Notes: a model not told the origin generated them from the sequence alone. 64,000 bases of DNA from Caulobacter zeae (GCF_002858925.1 NZ_PJRS01000046.1:1-64000), one strand, 5' to 3'; counted from the stretch's first letter, positions 1 to 7,705 are shown. Program-made: numbers and translations.

Positions 1-267
1 AGGCCCTACCGCCCTCAGACCAACGGCATGGCCGAACGCTTCAATCGACGCCTGGCCGAGGCTCTGCGAGGCCATCCCGCGTCGGGCAAGAACGCCGGCC
101 GAAACCGCTTCACCGATCACGCCCAGCGCGACGCCTTCCTCTTCAACTTCGTCGAGCTCTACAATCAGACCCGATTGCTATGCCTCGATCACAAGGCTCC
201 CGCCGAACTCCTCGCTAAGCTCTCGGGACACAACACGAAGGCGGGGATGCTCGGTGAAAATAGCTAG
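1..267 (+). CDS. IS481-type transposase, C-terminal part (cut by window start)
   Basis: The frame is open from base 1, so the 5' end lies outside the window. The visible 88 residues begin with RPYRPQTNGMAERFNR, the conserved end of an rve-type integrase core in which the last catalytic Glu follows the QTNG motif. An FNxxELYNQ-like helix follows, then a KAPAELL tail typical of IS481/IS3-like transposases. Such enzymes cut and join IS ends using a DDE triad; only the Glu region is visible here. No terminal inverted repeat could be recognised after the stop codon, so it is unclear whether the element is intact or a remnant. The next gene, thiE, is convergent. Confidence 0.75.
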   Translation, partial: RPYRPQTNGMAERFNRRLAEALRGHPASGKNAGRNRFTDHAQRDAFLFNFVELYNQTRLLCLDHKAPAELLAKLSGHNTKAGMLGENS

Positions 268-288
268 AACCGCTGAAGGTCGATCCGC

Positions 289-936
289 CTAACGCCGCTC
301 TGCGAGCCCTTGCGCGATCGCCGCATTCAGCGCCGCCACGGCCGCGTCGGGACCTTCGGGATGCGCCCACACCCCGCCCGAGACGGCCAGGAAGTCGGCA
401 CCGGCGGTCGCCAGGCCCGCGGCGTTGGCGGCGGTGATGCCGCCGATGGCCACGCACGGAACCTCCATCGTCTCCTGCCAGATCGACAGGATGTCGGGCT
501 CGGCGACGATGGGCGCGTCCTTGGTGGTGGTCGGGAAGAAGGCCCCGAAGGCCACGTAGTCGGCCCCGGCCTCGGCGGCCTCCATGGCCAGGTGGCGGCT
601 GTCGTGGCAGGTGACGCCGACCATGCGGTCCTTGCCCATCAGCTTGCGGGCGGCCGCGTAGGGCGTATCGCCCTGCCCCACGTGCACGCCGTCGCAGTCG
701 AGGCGGGCGGCCAGGTCGGGACGGTCGTTGAGGATCACCGCCACGTCGCGGGCGCGGGCGATCGGCGAGAAGACCTCGACGGCGGCGGCCACGATGTCGT
801 CGGGCGCGTCCTTGAGGCGGATCTGCAGGGCCGCGACGTCGCCGCCCTCCAGGGCGCGGGCCAACTGGCGGCCGAAGGCGGCCAGGTCCGGCAGGGACGG
901 CGGAGTGATCAGATAGAGGCGGCAGTCGAGCGTCAT
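289..936 (-). CDS. thiE: Thiamine phosphate synthase
   Basis: The 215-residue protein has the usual ThiE length. ThiE joins HMP pyrophosphate and the thiazole phosphate to make thiamine phosphate in the cytoplasm. Visible family motifs are Asn-Asp-Arg at residues 70-72, DGVHVGQGD ending at residue 90, GAFFPTTTK at 131-139, AIGGIT at 163-168 (phosphate binding) and a C-terminal AVSGGVW. The start codon has a purine-rich GGCGGCGC element close upstream. No other thiamine genes or TPP riboswitch lie nearby, so it is probably a lone gene. Its 5' side is separated from bfd by a family B repeat. Confidence 0.9.
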   Translation of the reverse strand: MTLDCRLYLITPPSLPDLAAFGRQLARALEGGDVAALQIRLKDAPDDIVAAAVEVFSPIARARDVAVILNDRPDLAARLDCDGVHVGQGDTPYAAARKLMGKDRMVGVTCHDSRHLAMEAAEAGADYVAFGAFFPTTTKDAPIVAEPDILSIWQETMEVPCVAIGGITAANAAGLATAGADFLAVSGGVWAHPEGPDAAVAALNAAIAQGLAERR

Positions 937-1010
937 GCGCCGCCTTTACGCCGATTTGACGCGCAGCGCGACTTTGGGGGCGAAGCCCTGCCAGCAGAGC
1001 ATGAAAACCT

Positions 1011-1085
1011 CGTCCTTCGACAGGCTCAGGATGAGGTTTTCAAAGCGAGCGCCCCATGCCCTCACCCTGAGCCTGTCGAAGGGCC
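1011..1085. repeat. Family B intergenic repeat pair, copy 1
   Basis: Two inverted copies of the motif CTTCGACAGGCTCAGG-ATGAGG face each other around a short variable centre. The left copy reads from about 1014 and the right copy (CCTCACCCTGAGCCTGTCGAAGG) ends near 1083. The same REP-like motif recurs near 2063, 32900 and 61831. It lies between divergent thiE and bfd. Confidence 0.8.
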
Positions 1086-1128
1086 TCGCCTGCGACGACG
1101 CGCCGCCGGTAACTCGACTGAGAGTCAG

Positions 1129-1156
1129 TTGCAAACCGGTGGAAAACTGTTAGATG
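1129..1156 (+). promoter_or_regulatory. Putative housekeeping promoter of bfd
   Basis: TTGCAAA at 1129-1135, a 13-nt spacer, then GTTAGATG at 1149-1156 fit the Caulobacter housekeeping pattern (TTGACnn, 10-14 nt, GCTANAWC) at most key positions. The element ends exactly where the Fur box begins and lies about 35 nt before the bfd start. Assignment is by eye. Confidence 0.5.
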
Positions 1157-1174
1157 AGAATGACAATCATTCGG
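1156..1174 (+). promoter_or_regulatory. Fur box upstream of bfd
   Basis: GAGAATGACAATCATTCGG closely matches the 19-bp Fur consensus GATAATGATAATCATTATC. It contains the dyad GAATGA-CAA-TCATTC at 1158-1172. It sits directly after the predicted -10 element, so Fur binding would block transcription start and tie bfd (and possibly bfr) to iron status. Confidence 0.75.
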
Positions 1175-1189
1175 TAGGGCGTTCTCTCC

Positions 1190-1375
1190 TTGTACGTCTG
1201 CAATTGTAACGGCATCCGCCAACGTGAAGTCCGCGCCGCGATCGACGCGGGCGCGACTCGTCCGGCCGAGATTTTCCGCCACAAGGGCTGCCAGGCCCAG
1301 TGCGCCAAGTGCGTCTGCGAGATGCGCCAAATGATTCAGGAAGCCCAGGAAGCTCTGGCTTACGCCGCCGAGTAA
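1190..1375 (+). CDS. bfd: Bacterioferritin-associated ferredoxin
   Basis: The 61-residue protein starts at TTG and opens with MYVCNCNG, the Bfd signature. Four Cys sit in the BFD-like [2Fe-2S] pattern (CNC near the start and CxxC, QCAKC, near residue 40). Bfd accepts electrons and reduces the ferric core of bacterioferritin so that iron can leave. The neighbour 150 nt downstream is bfr, its natural partner, and a Fur box precedes the gene. The start is set by the family N-terminus; no ATG lies nearby. Confidence 0.9.
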   Translation: MYVCNCNGIRQREVRAAIDAGATRPAEIFRHKGCQAQCAKCVCEMRQMIQEAQEALAYAAE

Positions 1376-1527
1376 GGCTTCCTGCGACGCAAAGTCGACG
1401 ATTTCAGGTTACCGCGAAGCACTCTCACGCTTTTCTGTGAGGCTGCGAAACACTTGCACACATTACTGTTGAAGCGCTGAAAAAGCCGACTAAGGGTGCG
1501 GGCGAACTCGAACCTTAGGAGGCCGCC

Positions 1528-2010
1528 ATGCAAGGCGATCCCGGCGTTATCCGCGTCCTGAACGCTGTGCTCACCAACGAGCTGACGGCCGTCAACCAGT
1601 ACTTCCTGCACGCCCGCATGCACGACAACTGGGGCTTCAAGCGCCTCGGCCAGATCGTCTACCAGGAATCGATCGGCGAGATGAAACACGCCGACAAGCT
1701 GATCAACCGCATCCTCTTCCTCGAGGGCCTGCCCAACCTGCAGGACCTGCACAAGCTGAAGATTGGCGAGACCGTGCCCGAATGCCTGGCCGCCGACCTG
1801 TCGATCGAGCTGTTCAACCGCGAACTGCTGGTGCCGGGCATCGTCCAGTGCGAGCAGGCCCGCGACTACATCAGTCGCGAACTGCTGCGCGAGATCCTCA
1901 ACGACACCGAGGAGCACATCGACTACCTCGAAACCCAGCTGTCGCTGATCAAGTCGCTGGGCGAGCAGAACTACCTGCAGAGCGCCATGGGCGAACTGCC
2001 GGCGGCCTGA
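1528..2010 (+). CDS. bfr: Bacterioferritin
   Basis: The 160-residue protein has full Bfr length and a good Shine-Dalgarno (TTAGGAGG) before ATG. Bfr forms a 24-subunit haem-containing shell that oxidises and stores iron. Ferroxidase ligands are visible at E18, E51, H54, E94 and H130, and the haem ligand is Met52 (EMKHA). By gap-free comparison with recalled E. coli Bfr (IEILRDEEGHID), the ligand Glu127 is Thr here (NDTEEHID), so the ferroxidase site may be altered. It follows bfd and is followed by a strong hairpin terminator. Confidence 0.93.
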   Translation: MQGDPGVIRVLNAVLTNELTAVNQYFLHARMHDNWGFKRLGQIVYQESIGEMKHADKLINRILFLEGLPNLQDLHKLKIGETVPECLAADLSIELFNRELLVPGIVQCEQARDYISRELLREILNDTEEHIDYLETQLSLIKSLGEQNYLQSAMGELPAA

Positions 2011-2062
2011 CGCCTGGTCCCGCCCCATCGGGTCGCGCCGCAGGCGCGGCTCGCCCGAGGAC

Positions 2063-2150
2063 ATGCTTCGACAAGCTCAGGGTGAGGACCAAGGCAGGCG
2101 CGGCGCTAGAAAACCCTCATCCTGAGCCTGTCGAGGGACGAGGGTTTCGC
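2063..2150. repeat. Family B intergenic repeat pair, copy 2
   Basis: An inverted pair: GCTTCGACAAGCTCAGGG near 2065 and CATCCTGAGCCTGTCGAGGG near 2120. It lies between bfr and its terminator, with the same layout as copy 1. Confidence 0.75.
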
Positions 2151-2160
2151 CACGACTTCC

Positions 2161-2195
2161 AAACGGCCTTCCCGCCCCGGCGGGGAGGCCGTTTT
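2161..2195. terminator. Bidirectional terminator between bfr and the FixK-like gene
   Basis: AAACGGCCT followed by a G/C stem pairs with AGGCCGTTTT around a CCGG turn, giving a nearly perfect stem of about 15 bp. It is flanked by A and T runs. It sits between convergent genes and could end transcription on both strands. Confidence 0.8.
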
Positions 2196-2210
2196 GCTAT
2201 TCGCCCAGGC

Positions 2211-2849
2211 CTATTCGCAGAGCGCTTCCAGCGCGTCGCGGTCGAGCAACTCGACATGGCGTACGGTCGGCAGGGCGATCAGGCCTTCCTGCAGGAAGCC
2301 GGTCAGGGTGCGCGACACCGTCTCGATGGTCAGGCCCAGATAGTCGGCCATGTCCTGGCGGCTCATCGGCAGGTCGAAGGCCGCCTCGCCGGTGCGGTCG
2401 GCCAGCAGCAGCAGAAGGCCCGCCACCCGCTCGCAGGCGCTGCGGCGGCCCAGCATCAGCACGTGGTCCTGGCTGCGCTGCAGGCCGGAGATGGTCAGTT
2501 GATAGAGCTGGCGGGCCACCTGCCCGTCGCGGGCGGCCAGGTCGCTGAGCGCCCGGCGGCGGACGATGCGAACCGTGACCTCGCTGACCGCCTCGGCCGT
2601 GGTGCGGCGCACCTCGCCTGCCTCGAAGCCGAAGGCCTCGCCGGCGAAATGGAAGGCGTCGATCTGGCGGCGGCCGTCGCGCAGCAGGCGGCCCGTGCGC
2701 ACCGTGCCCTCGACCAGCTCGTAGACGTGGTCGGCGGAATCTCCCTCGGCGAAGATCTCCTCGCCGGCGGCGTAGCGGATGACGCTGGCGGCGGCGACCG
2801 GCAGGGTCGGCTGGGCGTAGGCGGGCTCGAAGCGAAGGGGCGACAGCAT
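2211..2849 (-). CDS. Crp/Fnr family transcription regulator, FixK/FNR-like
   Basis: The start chosen is M at 2849, with GGGAG six to eight nt upstream, giving 212 residues; a longer frame starts at 2903 but lacks support. The N-terminal half is a cyclic-nucleotide-type beta-roll (residues 20-110), followed by a dimer helix and a winged helix-turn-helix at about 162-190. The recognition helix carries E176-x-x-S179-R180, the FNR/FixK motif that reads TTGAT-N4-ATCAA. The only Cys are residues 139 and 211, so it lacks the N-terminal Fe-S cluster cysteines of true FNR and is more like FixK. No TTGAT-N4-ATCAA site was seen beside it. Targets are unknown. Confidence 0.85.
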   Translation of the reverse strand: MLSPLRFEPAYAQPTLPVAAASVIRYAAGEEIFAEGDSADHVYELVEGTVRTGRLLRDGRRQIDAFHFAGEAFGFEAGEVRRTTAEAVSEVTVRIVRRRALSDLAARDGQVARQLYQLTISGLQRSQDHVLMLGRRSACERVAGLLLLLADRTGEAAFDLPMSRQDMADYLGLTIETVSRTLTGFLQEGLIALPTVRHVELLDRDALEALCE

Positions 2850-2971
2850 CAGACGACTCCCGAAGGAATGGGGGCGAAAGACGCCGCCCCGACGCCGGCA
2901 CATTCCCCCTACTCTTCGTGCGGGTAAATTCGGGTGCGCCGCATAAGGGGTTCTGCGTAGGCGCCGCGATG

Positions 2972-3105
2972 GAACCTCCCCCTGTGGGGGAGGCGGCCGA
3001 AGGCCGGTGGGGGGCCGGCTTCAGCTTTCTAGGCGGACAGAAGCTTGCAACACCTCCCCCACTCCGATCGCTACGCGATCGCCTCCCCCAATAGGGGGAG
3101 GTTCC
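2972..3105. repeat. Family A paired hairpin repeat, copy 1
   Basis: The outer arms GAACCTCCCCCTGTGGGGGAGG and CCTCCCCCAATAGGGGGAGGTTC are inverted. The inner hairpins differ: GGCCGAAGGCC on the left and CGATCGCTACGCGATCG on the right, around a variable centre. It lies between the FixK-like gene and the LprI-like gene. Confidence 0.85.
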
Positions 3106-3108
3106 TGG

Positions 3109-3528
3109 TCAGCGCTTCTTCGCCATCCGCTCCAGCTCCACCGCTCGCACGGTGGTCATGCTGAGGTGGCAGCCGCCGATGTTGAGCATGTCGATGGTGC
3201 CGCCGGTCAGGTCTTCCTGGCACTCGGCGTCGCGGCGCTTGATCCAGGCCCGCTGGACGGTGCGCAACTTGGCCTGCTCGGCCTTGGAGCGCCTGGCCAT
3301 CACCGCCTTGTAGGCGCGGTTCAGGCGGGCGTCCTGTTTCTGGAGTTCTTCGTTGGTGCAGCCGGCCATGGCCACGGTGACGCCCTTGATGGCGTCGCCG
3401 CTGTTGAGGCAGGCGTCGTAAGCCGGCGAGTATTCCTTCTGGGGATCAATCGGATCCGAAGCGGCGAAGGCCTCGGGGGCCGCCAGGGCCAACACCAGCA
3501 GGCCGGGAACCAGTCGTCGAAGCAGCAT
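3109..3528 (-). CDS. LprI-like (DUF1311) secreted protein
   Basis: The 139-residue product begins with a signal peptide (MLLRRLVPGLLVLALAAP, cleavage likely after AFA near residue 22). The C-terminal part holds the DUF1311/LprI pattern: CTNEELxxQDxxLNRAYK, then LRTVQRAWIKRRDAEC. Cys are present at several conserved places, fitting a disulphide-bonded periplasmic domain. LprI of Mycobacterium inhibits lysozyme; other family members have unknown roles. GAGGG five nt before ATG supports the start. The stop codon lies four bases from a family A repeat. The biological role here is unproven. Confidence 0.75.
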   Translation of the reverse strand: MLLRRLVPGLLVLALAAPEAFAASDPIDPQKEYSPAYDACLNSGDAIKGVTVAMAGCTNEELQKQDARLNRAYKAVMARRSKAEQAKLRTVQRAWIKRRDAECQEDLTGGTIDMLNIGGCHLSMTTVRAVELERMAKKR

Positions 3529-3593
3529 GCGGACCCTCGCTTTCGGCGGCGAGGATGCCCCGCCGATCTCGACGGCATCAAGGCGTCGCGCGC

Positions 3594-3809
3594 TCAGAGG
3601 TTCCTGGCGATGCGGTCGGCCAGGGGCGACAAGTCGCCGCCGTCGTAGTCGAACACGCCCATGTCCTGGGCCGTCACTTGCGCGAACAGCTCCTGCGCCG
3701 CCTCCGAGGTCGTCAGCAGGTCGAGCGCGGCCTCCGCCTCGCCTTCGGGCCAGCGGTCAAGCCGGGCGCCCAGCGCCTTCAGGCGCGCTTCGAACAGTTT
3801 CAGGTCCAT
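3594..3809 (-). CDS. Small protein overlapping and downstream of an ECF sigma gene
   Basis: Starting at ATG 3809 gives 71 residues; GTG 3815 is an alternative. The protein is helical and acidic, with no membrane segment and no signal peptide. Its first 53 bases overlap the 3' end of the ECF sigma factor gene, so the two are probably translationally coupled. ECF sigma factors are often followed by an anti-sigma or sensor gene, which makes a regulatory role plausible. However, the sequence matches no anti-sigma family I can name (no ZAS zinc motif). Function unknown. Confidence 0.6.
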   Translation of the reverse strand: MDLKLFEARLKALGARLDRWPEGEAEAALDLLTTSEAAQELFAQVTAQDMGVFDYDGGDLSPLADRIARNL

Positions 3810-4422
3810 AGCCACAGATCTTCTTCTGCCTCTGGAGTCTCGTCTTCAAGGTCTGCCGGCCCCGTTTCAGGAGCGAGCGGACCGCCTGTTCCGAACAGCC
3901 CATGGCGTCGGCGATTCTACCGACCTCGAGCTCTTCGAAATAGAACAAAGTCAAAGCCTGGCGCTGGGTGTCCGGCAGCTTGCCCAGGGCCTGCTGCAAG
4001 GTCACGGCGACCTCCGACCGTTCGAGGTTGGCCAGGGCGTCGGCCTGGGCCGGCCCTTGCACCTCGGCGTCGGCCAGGCGGGTGATGACTTCCTGGCTTT
4101 CCGGCACGGCCTTGCGGACGCGGCGACGGTCGATGGCCTTGTTGACCGCGATGCGGTGCAGCCAGGTCGAGAACCGCGCCTCCGGCGTCCAGCGCTCGCG
4201 GGCGCGCCAGGCGGCAATAAATGCCTCCTGGGCCGCGTCCTCGGCCTCCTGCACGTCGCCCAGGACGTTCAGGGCCAGCCGCCGGACCATCCGCAGATGC
4301 CGGTCGACCAGCACCCGGAACGCCACCTGGTCACCCTCGCGGCAGGCCAGGAACAGGTCTTCGTCCGAGCGGACATCCGCCAATCCGAACCCGCCCGTCA
4401 CAGTCATCGCTGAATTCGCCAT
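3757..4422 (-). CDS. ECF (RpoE-type) RNA polymerase sigma factor
   Basis: The start at ATG 4422 has GGAGG upstream and gives 221 residues. Region 2 is clear (DEDLFLACREGDQVAFRVLVDRH, then DAAQEAFIAAWRA and FSTWLHRIAVNKAIDRRR). Region 4 includes LPDTQRQALTLFYFEELEVGRIADAMG and the helix SEQAVRSLLKRGRQTLKTRL. ECF factors direct polymerase to stress or envelope promoters and recognise the -35 through region 4. The gene overlaps a small partner gene at its 3' end. The upstream 115 nt are A+T rich and probably hold the promoter. Signal and regulon cannot be told from sequence. Confidence 0.9.
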   Translation of the reverse strand: MANSAMTVTGGFGLADVRSDEDLFLACREGDQVAFRVLVDRHLRMVRRLALNVLGDVQEAEDAAQEAFIAAWRARERWTPEARFSTWLHRIAVNKAIDRRRVRKAVPESQEVITRLADAEVQGPAQADALANLERSEVAVTLQQALGKLPDTQRQALTLFYFEELEVGRIADAMGCSEQAVRSLLKRGRQTLKTRLQRQKKICGYGPETVRSAPEGAGRPA

Positions 4423-4537
4423 GGCGATTACTCGCCTCCATCGCTGTATCGCAATGGGATTGGCAAACAGCATGCCATATATCAGATAACTACATTATTG
4501 AATTCACCCGATACGTTCGCAATACATCGGCGCATTT

Positions 4538-4912
4538 CTATTTTTCAGAACGGAGCTCTTTACAGAATGGGCGCAACAAGTCGAGTACGATTTGATACGA
4601 ATTCGACACATCTTTGCGGCGACTGGCGCGAACCATGCTGTCAAGCACGTACTGGTAGAAGCTGCGCAACGTCTTGCCGTCCGGTCCGGCGGCCGAAAAA
4701 TCCAGGCTTGTCGACAGCACGGTGAGGATCTGGGTCGCCCGCATGGCGTGTCGGCACATTTGATCCAGCCGCCCCTGCTCGTGGGCGAATTTTGCCGAGC
4801 CGACGGCCCGGTAGAGCTCCTCGTGCACCGAGGCCAGCACGTCGCGCGGGCTGGCGGTCAGGCGGCTCGAGGCCGCATAGGCGCTGAACGCCTGGCTGTT
4901 AGTCGTCGTCAT
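4538..4912 (-). CDS. fliS: Flagellin export chaperone FliS
   Basis: The 124-residue helical protein fits FliS: an N-terminal AYxxSRLTASPRDVLASVHEELYRAV segment and a C-terminal pattern DGKTLRSFYQYVLDSMVRASRRKD. FliS binds the disordered C-terminus of flagellin in the cytosol, stops premature assembly and helps delivery to the export gate. Its start overlaps the 3' end of fliD by 14 bp, so the two are co-translated. FlaF/FlbT-type regulators, common in alphaproteobacteria, are not seen here; a FliS/FliD set suggests a flagellin system of a different lineage from the main one. Confidence 0.85.
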   Translation of the reverse strand: MTTTNSQAFSAYAASSRLTASPRDVLASVHEELYRAVGSAKFAHEQGRLDQMCRHAMRATQILTVLSTSLDFSAAGPDGKTLRSFYQYVLDSMVRASRRKDVSNSYQIVLDLLRPFCKELRSEK

Positions 4913-6587
4913 CGCTGCTGGCTCCGAGGATGGCCTTGATCTGCTCTTGAAGGATCTGGGCGGCGTAGAGCTCTGTCTCCATCGCCGAGTATTTCGCGAT
5001 CAACTTGGTGCGGTACGTCTCCGCGTTGTCGCGGATGGTCTCCGACTGTTCGGTCAGGTCGCTGTTGACCGTGTCGAGGGTGTTGATGCGCTGCTGGATC
5101 ACGCCGGTCGTGGTGTTGGCGTAGTCGCCCATCAGGCTGGTGATCAGGTTGGCGAAGCCCTGGGTGATCTGCACCGAGATCGTGCCGCTGGTCGGGTTGG
5201 CCAGGGCGAAGGACAGGCCGTCGTAGATCGACCCCGTCGCGCCGATGATCCGGCTGCCTGAGATCGTGAACAGGCTCGAGTCGCCGTTCACCGACACGCT
5301 GGAGATCGCCCCGTCGGTGACGGTGACCTCCAGGTCGAAGTCGTACGAGAGGGTAGTGTCGTTCTTGAGGAGCTTGAGGTTGCTGTCGCTGGCCTCGAAC
5401 TTGGTCTCGAAGAAGGCCGCGACGCTGGACAGGTCGGTCAGCAGCAGATTGTCGAGCGAGGTCTCGTCCGACAGCTCCAGCTGGTTGGCGCTGTTCAGCG
5501 TGATGCCCAGGGCCGACAGGTCGGTCAGCTCGTCGTCCGAACCCGACTTGCCGCCCAGCAGGGCGTTCAGCTGGCGATTGACGTCGCGCAGTATGCCGTC
5601 GGCGAACAGCACCGCGTCGTCGGCCACCACCCCGCCCGAGCCCACCGTCTGGTTGGTCACCACGAAGGCGCGTAGGGCGTTGTAGGCGTCGATGAAGTCG
5701 GTGATCGCCGTCTTGATGTCGTCGTAGTTGGCCTCGATGTCGAGGGTGATGGTCTGGCCGCTGGTGGCTTGCAGCAGCGAGATCGACAGGCCGGGAATGA
5801 CGTCGGTCAGCTCGTTGCCGTCGCTCTCGATCTCGACCCCATCGATGGTGACGATCGAGGGCTGGGCGGCTTGAAGGACGTTGGCGAAGGCGCCCGAGCT
5901 GTCGGTCAGGCCCAGCGACTGGCCGATGTCGTCGCCCGAGACCGACGACAGGCTGATCTGCTGGTTGGTGTCGCTGGTCGACATGACCAGGCGCGTGCCG
6001 GTCGAACTGGTGATCAGGGTGGCTGTGACGCCGGTCGTGCTGGTCTTGGCGTTGATGGCTGCTGCGATGTCGCTGACCGTCATGGTCGAGGTGACGGTGA
6101 TCTCGGCGGCGGTCCCGCCGTCGACGCCCACCGACATCACGCCCGACAGGCCAAGCGCCGTGCCCGAGGCCTGGGCGGTGGAGGCTGCCTTCATGGCCTT
6201 GGCCAGCTGGGTGACGGTGATCTCGTAGGAGGCGGCCACCGCGTCGCTGTCGGCGTCGACGGCGATCACCGAGGTGGCGTCCGTGCCGTCCGAGGCGGTC
6301 AGATAGGCGCTCTTCTCGTCGAAGGCGTTGGTGGTGGTCGTGACCGAGCTGTAGGTCGTGCCCGCCAGCGCGGTCATCGAATCCGAGATCGCCTGCAGCA
6401 GGGTCTGCAGCGACTGGTACGAGGCGATCTTGGTCTCGTTGGCCGTGACTTTGGCGTCGATGGTGTCGGCGCGGGCGGTCTTCTGGGCGACGGCGGCCTC
6501 AATCAGGGAGTCGGTGTCGAGCCCCGAGATCGTGCCGGTCAGATAGGTCGTCGAGCCCGAGGTCGAGACGCTGCTGGTGGTCGTCAT
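4899..6587 (-). CDS. fliD: Flagellar filament cap protein FliD (HAP2)
   Basis: The 562-residue protein has the FliD N-domain (YLTGTISGLDTDSLIEA, then a coiled coil TIDAKVTANETKIASYQSLQTLL). Its central beta-rich region carries a GLSISLLQATSGQTITL motif, and a C-terminal coiled coil runs up to IKAILGASSDDDD. FliD caps the growing filament and places flagellin subunits. The protein is very rich in Ser, Thr, Ala and Asp. The gene lies between flagellin and fliS on one strand, 96 bp from flagellin. Confidence 0.9.
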   Translation of the reverse strand: MTTTSSVSTSGSTTYLTGTISGLDTDSLIEAAVAQKTARADTIDAKVTANETKIASYQSLQTLLQAISDSMTALAGTTYSSVTTTTNAFDEKSAYLTASDGTDATSVIAVDADSDAVAASYEITVTQLAKAMKAASTAQASGTALGLSGVMSVGVDGGTAAEITVTSTMTVSDIAAAINAKTSTTGVTATLITSSTGTRLVMSTSDTNQQISLSSVSGDDIGQSLGLTDSSGAFANVLQAAQPSIVTIDGVEIESDGNELTDVIPGLSISLLQATSGQTITLDIEANYDDIKTAITDFIDAYNALRAFVVTNQTVGSGGVVADDAVLFADGILRDVNRQLNALLGGKSGSDDELTDLSALGITLNSANQLELSDETSLDNLLLTDLSSVAAFFETKFEASDSNLKLLKNDTTLSYDFDLEVTVTDGAISSVSVNGDSSLFTISGSRIIGATGSIYDGLSFALANPTSGTISVQITQGFANLITSLMGDYANTTTGVIQQRINTLDTVNSDLTEQSETIRDNAETYRTKLIAKYSAMETELYAAQILQEQIKAILGASSDDDD

Positions 6588-6683
6588 GGCAATGTCCGGA
6601 AAGTCGGCGGGAGAGCCTTAGAGGCCCCCCCGCCAGTCTGCAGGACGACGGAAGCCAGGCCCCCGCCATCGCGACACGAGCGA

Positions 6684-7514
6684 CTACTGCAGCAACTTCA
6701 GAAGCGACTGGCTCATCGAGTTGGCCTGGCTGAGGGCCGAAATCGCTGCGCTGGTCAGGGTCTGGGCGTTGGTGAAGTTGGTCTGCTCGGCGGCGATGTC
6801 CACGTCGGTGATCGCCGACGCCGCCGACTCCAGGTTCTCGAGCGACGTGGAGATCACGTCGCCGCGGAACTCGAAGCGCGACAGGGTGGCGCCGACGTCG
6901 GCGCGCATTTTCGAGACCGCCGTGATCGCCGAGTCGATCTCGTCCATGGCAGCGACGGCGTCGCTGGTGGAGGTGATCGAGGTGACGGTCAGGTTCAGCC
7001 CCGTGGTGTTGGCCTCACCCAGTTCGACCTTGATGACATCGGTGCTGGACGTGCCGACCATGAAATCGACGCCGGTGCCTTCGGTGTAGTTGCTGTCACC
7101 GTTGAGCAGAGTGACGCCGTTGAAGGTCGTCGTCTCGGCGATGTCGTTGATTTCCTCGGTCAGCTGCTCGTACTCGGCGCTGATGTACGACAGGTCGGCA
7201 GTGCTCGACGTCCCCGACTGGGCCTGGGCCGTCAGGGAGTTCATGCGCTGCAGGATGTCGGCGATGTTCGACAGGGCGCCGTCCGCGGTGTTCAGCACCG
7301 AAGTGCCGCTGGTCACGTTGGTGGCGGCCTGGTTGAGCACGGTGATGTCGGCGTTCATGGACGTCGCGATGGCGAGGCCGGAGGCGTCGTCCTTCGCGCT
7401 GACGATCCGCGAGCCGCTCGACAGCTTCGCCAGGGATTCGCTCTGCGCCGCCGAATTGTTGTTCAGGTAGCGCAGGGCGGTGTTGGCGGCCGTGTTGGTG
7501 GAGATAACAGGCAT
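6684..7514 (-). CDS. Flagellin
   Basis: The 276-residue protein has the N-terminal D0/D1 flagellin domain (MPVISTNTAANTALRYLNNN, then LSSGSRIVSAKDDASGLAIA) and the matching C-terminal domain (SAITDVDIAAEQTNFTNAQ, ending in SMSQSLLKLLQ). The variable middle is short, giving a small flagellin. The N-terminus differs from the Caulobacter FljK type as I recall it (MALNSINTN). With fliD and fliS downstream, it likely forms a separate filament. No strong Shine-Dalgarno is seen. The gene diverges from flgD across a large palindrome. Confidence 0.93.
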   Translation of the reverse strand: MPVISTNTAANTALRYLNNNSAAQSESLAKLSSGSRIVSAKDDASGLAIATSMNADITVLNQAATNVTSGTSVLNTADGALSNIADILQRMNSLTAQAQSGTSSTADLSYISAEYEQLTEEINDIAETTTFNGVTLLNGDSNYTEGTGVDFMVGTSSTDVIKVELGEANTTGLNLTVTSITSTSDAVAAMDEIDSAITAVSKMRADVGATLSRFEFRGDVISTSLENLESAASAITDVDIAAEQTNFTNAQTLTSAAISALSQANSMSQSLLKLLQ

Positions 7515-7595
7515 GTTCTAGTCCGGTTCTCTGTCTGGAGTCCGCCCGGGGGAGAGTCCGGTCGGGAAGCTGTCCGCCGTTCTGACGGCCTGGCT

Positions 7596-7705
7596 TCGAC
7601 GGGTTGAACGGGACGTCCGCCGACGATGGGGCGGATTATTTTCGCTCCCCCGCCCCGGAAAATAATCCGCCCCATCCGGCGCGGAGCCTCCGTTGAACCC
7701 GTCGA
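7596..7705. promoter_or_regulatory. 110-bp near-palindrome between divergent flagellin and flgD
   Basis: The inner arms are perfect: GATGGGGCGGATTATTTTC at 7625-7643 and its exact inverse complement at 7658-7676, around a 14-nt centre. The flanking outer arms (7596-7624 and 7677-7705) match at about 20 of 29 positions, including TCGACGGGTT and AACGG. Both divergent genes therefore see nearly the same upstream sequence. It probably holds paired promoters or a shared operator. No sigma-54 or sigma-28 consensus could be confirmed in it. Confidence 0.85.

Noticed and set aside
310-1209. Long open frames opposite real genes, for example 299 codons opposite thiE
   Set aside because: They are shadows of high G+C coding sequence, with Arg/Gly/His-rich composition and no family motifs; the opposite strand carries clear genes.
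5769-7607. 612-codon frame opposite fliD and flagellin
   Set aside because: Composition is that of a complementary-strand shadow, and the minus strand genes are certain.
7625-7676. Invertible DNA switch for flagellar phase variation
   Set aside because: The segment between the perfect arms is only 14 nt and no site-specific recombinase gene is present, so inversion would change nothing.
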